Notes under the pieces: model-generated
What the model saw: the letters and a program-made list of their open reading frames with translations, nothing else
The model's database searches: none
What the model was told of the DNA's origin: nothing
In this document: positions 21,849 to 23,233 of the stretch, one piece after another
How the letters are laid out: each line of letters begins with the position of its first letter
Position numbering within the stretch: the stretch's first letter is position 1
Translations under genes and position numbers: made by a program
NCBI GenBank assembly: GCA_021808985.1
Contig: JAKBAQ010000016.1
Coordinates: 1-23,233 of the forward strand
Length of the DNA: 23,233 nucleotides
From: Pseudomonadota bacterium
Lineage (GTDB): Bacteria > Pseudomonadota > Alphaproteobacteria > Acetobacterales > Acetobacteraceae
Direction: 5' to 3'

Positions 21849-23233
21849 TTACCCCTCGGCTTTTGGCAGTCTGATCACGAAGCGGGCGCCGATGATGACG
21901 CCTTCCTGGTTGCGGCGGTTCTCCGCCGAAATGCGGCCCATATGCGCCTCGACGATCTGGCGGGAAATGGAGAGGCCGAGGCCGGAATGGCTGCCGAACT
22001 GCTCGCTTTGCGGGCGCTCGGAATAGAAACGGTCAAAAATGCCGTCGAGCTTGGCGTCGGGGATGCCGGGGCCTTCATCTTCGACCGCCAGCTCGACGAT
22101 GCCGCCCGTCTCGCGCCCGCGCAGCCAGATATGGCCGTTGGGCGGGCTGAAGGAGATGGCGTTGCCGATGAGGTTGCGCAGCACCTGGACCAGCCGGTTT
22201 TCCACCCCGTGCACGAAGAGGCCCATGGCCGGGGCGTCGACCACCACGAGGGGGCCGTTTTCCTTGCGGGTGGCGTCGTGGATTTCGGCCAGGGTGGCGA
22301 GAATGCGGGCCAGGTCGACGATTTCCATCTTGCTGCGGGACAGCTCGGAGTCGAGCCGCGAGGAATCGGAGATGTCGGTGATCAGACGGTCGAGCCGGGC
22401 GACATCCTGGGTGATGATGGCCAGCAGGCGGGCGGCGCGGGTGGGGTCTTCGACGCGGCTCAGGGTTTCAATGGCCGAGCGGATGGAGGAGAGCGGGTTC
22501 TTGATCTCATGGCTGACATCGGCGGCGAATTGCTCGATGGCGTCCATCCGCGCCCAGAGGGCCTTGGCCGAGCCGTCGAGGGCGCGGGCCAGGGTGCCGA
22601 TTTCATCATTGCGGCCGGTGATGCTCTCGGGCAGCGCCTGGGTGCGCGCGCGGCCCTCGCGCATGAGCGCCGCGGCGCCGGCCAGGCGCAGGATGGGGCT
22701 GGCGATGGTGCGGGCGAGATAGAACGAGACAATGACGGTGAGGCCCAGCGCCAGGGCGAACAGGCCGAGGATGGAAATGCGCACGGCGAGAACGGCGCGG
22801 TCCACCTCGCCGGCCTCACGCGTGAGCAGCACGGTGCCAACGCTCTGCGGGCCGCGCTGGATGGGCTCGGCGACCGTGATGAGGAGCTGGCCCTCGCTGT
22901 CGCGCCGCACGAAGGGCGGGGTTTCCTGATCCGGCCCGGCGCTGGTGAGCTGCAGGGCCTGGCGCGCGTCCGGCTGCCAGCCGAGGGTGGCGGGATTTTC
23001 GCCCGCGCCGGAGCCGAGGAGGCCGGTTTCGTCCACCGGGCCGGCGACGGAGCCGAGCAGATGGTCATAGATGAAGCTGATGACGCGCGGGAAAAAACCG
23101 GGCGGCGGCGGGGCGGCGAGCGGCTCGGTGACGATTGCGCCGCCGGGGCCGGGATGGACGCGGGAATTGGCGATCAGCTCGCCATCGGGGCCGTAGATGA
23201 GCGCCTGGGCGTTGGGGGTGGGCTCGGTGAGCT
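21849..23233 (-). CDS. chvG: ChvG/ExoS-type sensor histidine kinase, N-terminus outside window
   Basis: A two-component sensor kinase. About 461 C-terminal residues are visible; the frame is open to the right edge, so the start lies outside. In order they comprise the end of a periplasmic sensor domain, a membrane helix (near 22720-22790), a HAMP linker and the phospho-acceptor H-box VSHEIKNPLSSIR (His codon 22509-22511). The ATPase follows, with N-box QVLRNLIGNAISFSP, G1 EDEGPGIPD, FDRFYSERP and G2 SGLGLSISRQIV. The wording TDISDSSRLDSELSR and FYSERPQSEQFGSHSGLGLS is typical of ChvG/ExoS, which with ChvI senses acid and envelope stress in rhizobia. The response regulator is presumably just upstream, outside the window. 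upp follows after 4 nt. Confidence 0.88.
   Translation of the reverse strand, partial: LTEPTPNAQALIYGPDGELIANSRVHPGPGGAIVTEPLAAPPPPGFFPRVISFIYDHLLGSVAGPVDETGLLGSGAGENPATLGWQPDARQALQLTSAGPDQETPPFVRRDSEGQLLITVAEPIQRGPQSVGTVLLTREAGEVDRAVLAVRISILGLFALALGLTVIVSFYLARTIASPILRLAGAAALMREGRARTQALPESITGRNDEIGTLARALDGSAKALWARMDAIEQFAADVSHEIKNPLSSIRSAIETLSRVEDPTRAARLLAIITQDVARLDRLITDISDSSRLDSELSRSKMEIVDLARILATLAEIHDATRKENGPLVVVDAPAMGLFVHGVENRLVQVLRNLIGNAISFSPPNGHIWLRGRETGGIVELAVEDEGPGIPDAKLDGIFDRFYSERPQSEQFGSHSGLGLSISRQIVEAHMGRISAENRRNQEGVIIGARFVIRLPKAEG

Overview
The window is a gene-dense, GC-rich piece of an alphaproteobacterial chromosome, most likely from the family Acetobacteraceae (inference). The evidence is the family-typical hisG-hisD / infA-maf-RNase E/G-like-yacG order, a short HPr kinase next to rapZ, a mannose-type EIIA, HPr and Enzyme I, and a ChvG-type sensor kinase. 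Almost every gene is a chromosomal housekeeping gene. I saw no insertion sequence, prophage, CRISPR array or restriction/defence island.

Layout. 1-1837 holds parE, with its N-terminus cut by the window edge. On the minus strand, 2006-2686 holds hup and the tRNA genes Phe(GAA) and Thr(GGT). On the plus strand, 2772-4775 holds a small unknown protein, dcd and murA. cpaF (minus) converges on murA. A regulatory interval at 6271-6495 carries a perfect FNR/FixK-type box and a 17-bp palindrome. The plus-strand run hisG-hisD-infA-maf-RNase E/G-like-yacG follows (6496-10268), held together largely by 4-nt start/stop overlaps. A short intergenic region (10269-10383) carries a parS-like CACGTG palindrome and a second palindrome. 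A large MscS-family channel (minus) and a small HIG1-type membrane protein (plus) come next. The minus-strand cluster hprK-rapZ-manX-ptsH-ptsI (16794-12988) encodes a regulatory phosphotransferase chain. It is followed by fadD (minus), a cold-shock gene (minus), acs (plus), upp (minus) and a partial chvG (minus).

How the genes work together. The PTS cluster has Enzyme I, HPr, an EIIA and the HPr kinase, but no sugar permease here. That fits a signalling rather than a sugar-uptake role. The ChvG kinase that usually adjoins hprK in alphaproteobacteria is here about 5 kb away, separated by upp, acs, csp and fadD. fadD and acs both activate carboxylic acids to CoA thioesters.

The most interesting large-scale signal is compositional. 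The plus strand is C-rich from 1 to about 7 kb and G-rich from about 9 kb to the end, whatever strand the genes lie on. The switch occurs inside one co-directional gene run (hisD to maf). A C-to-G switch read left to right is the polarity expected at a replication origin, and the parS-like palindrome lies 1-2 kb away. I could not identify oriC itself, and an inversion boundary is the main alternative.
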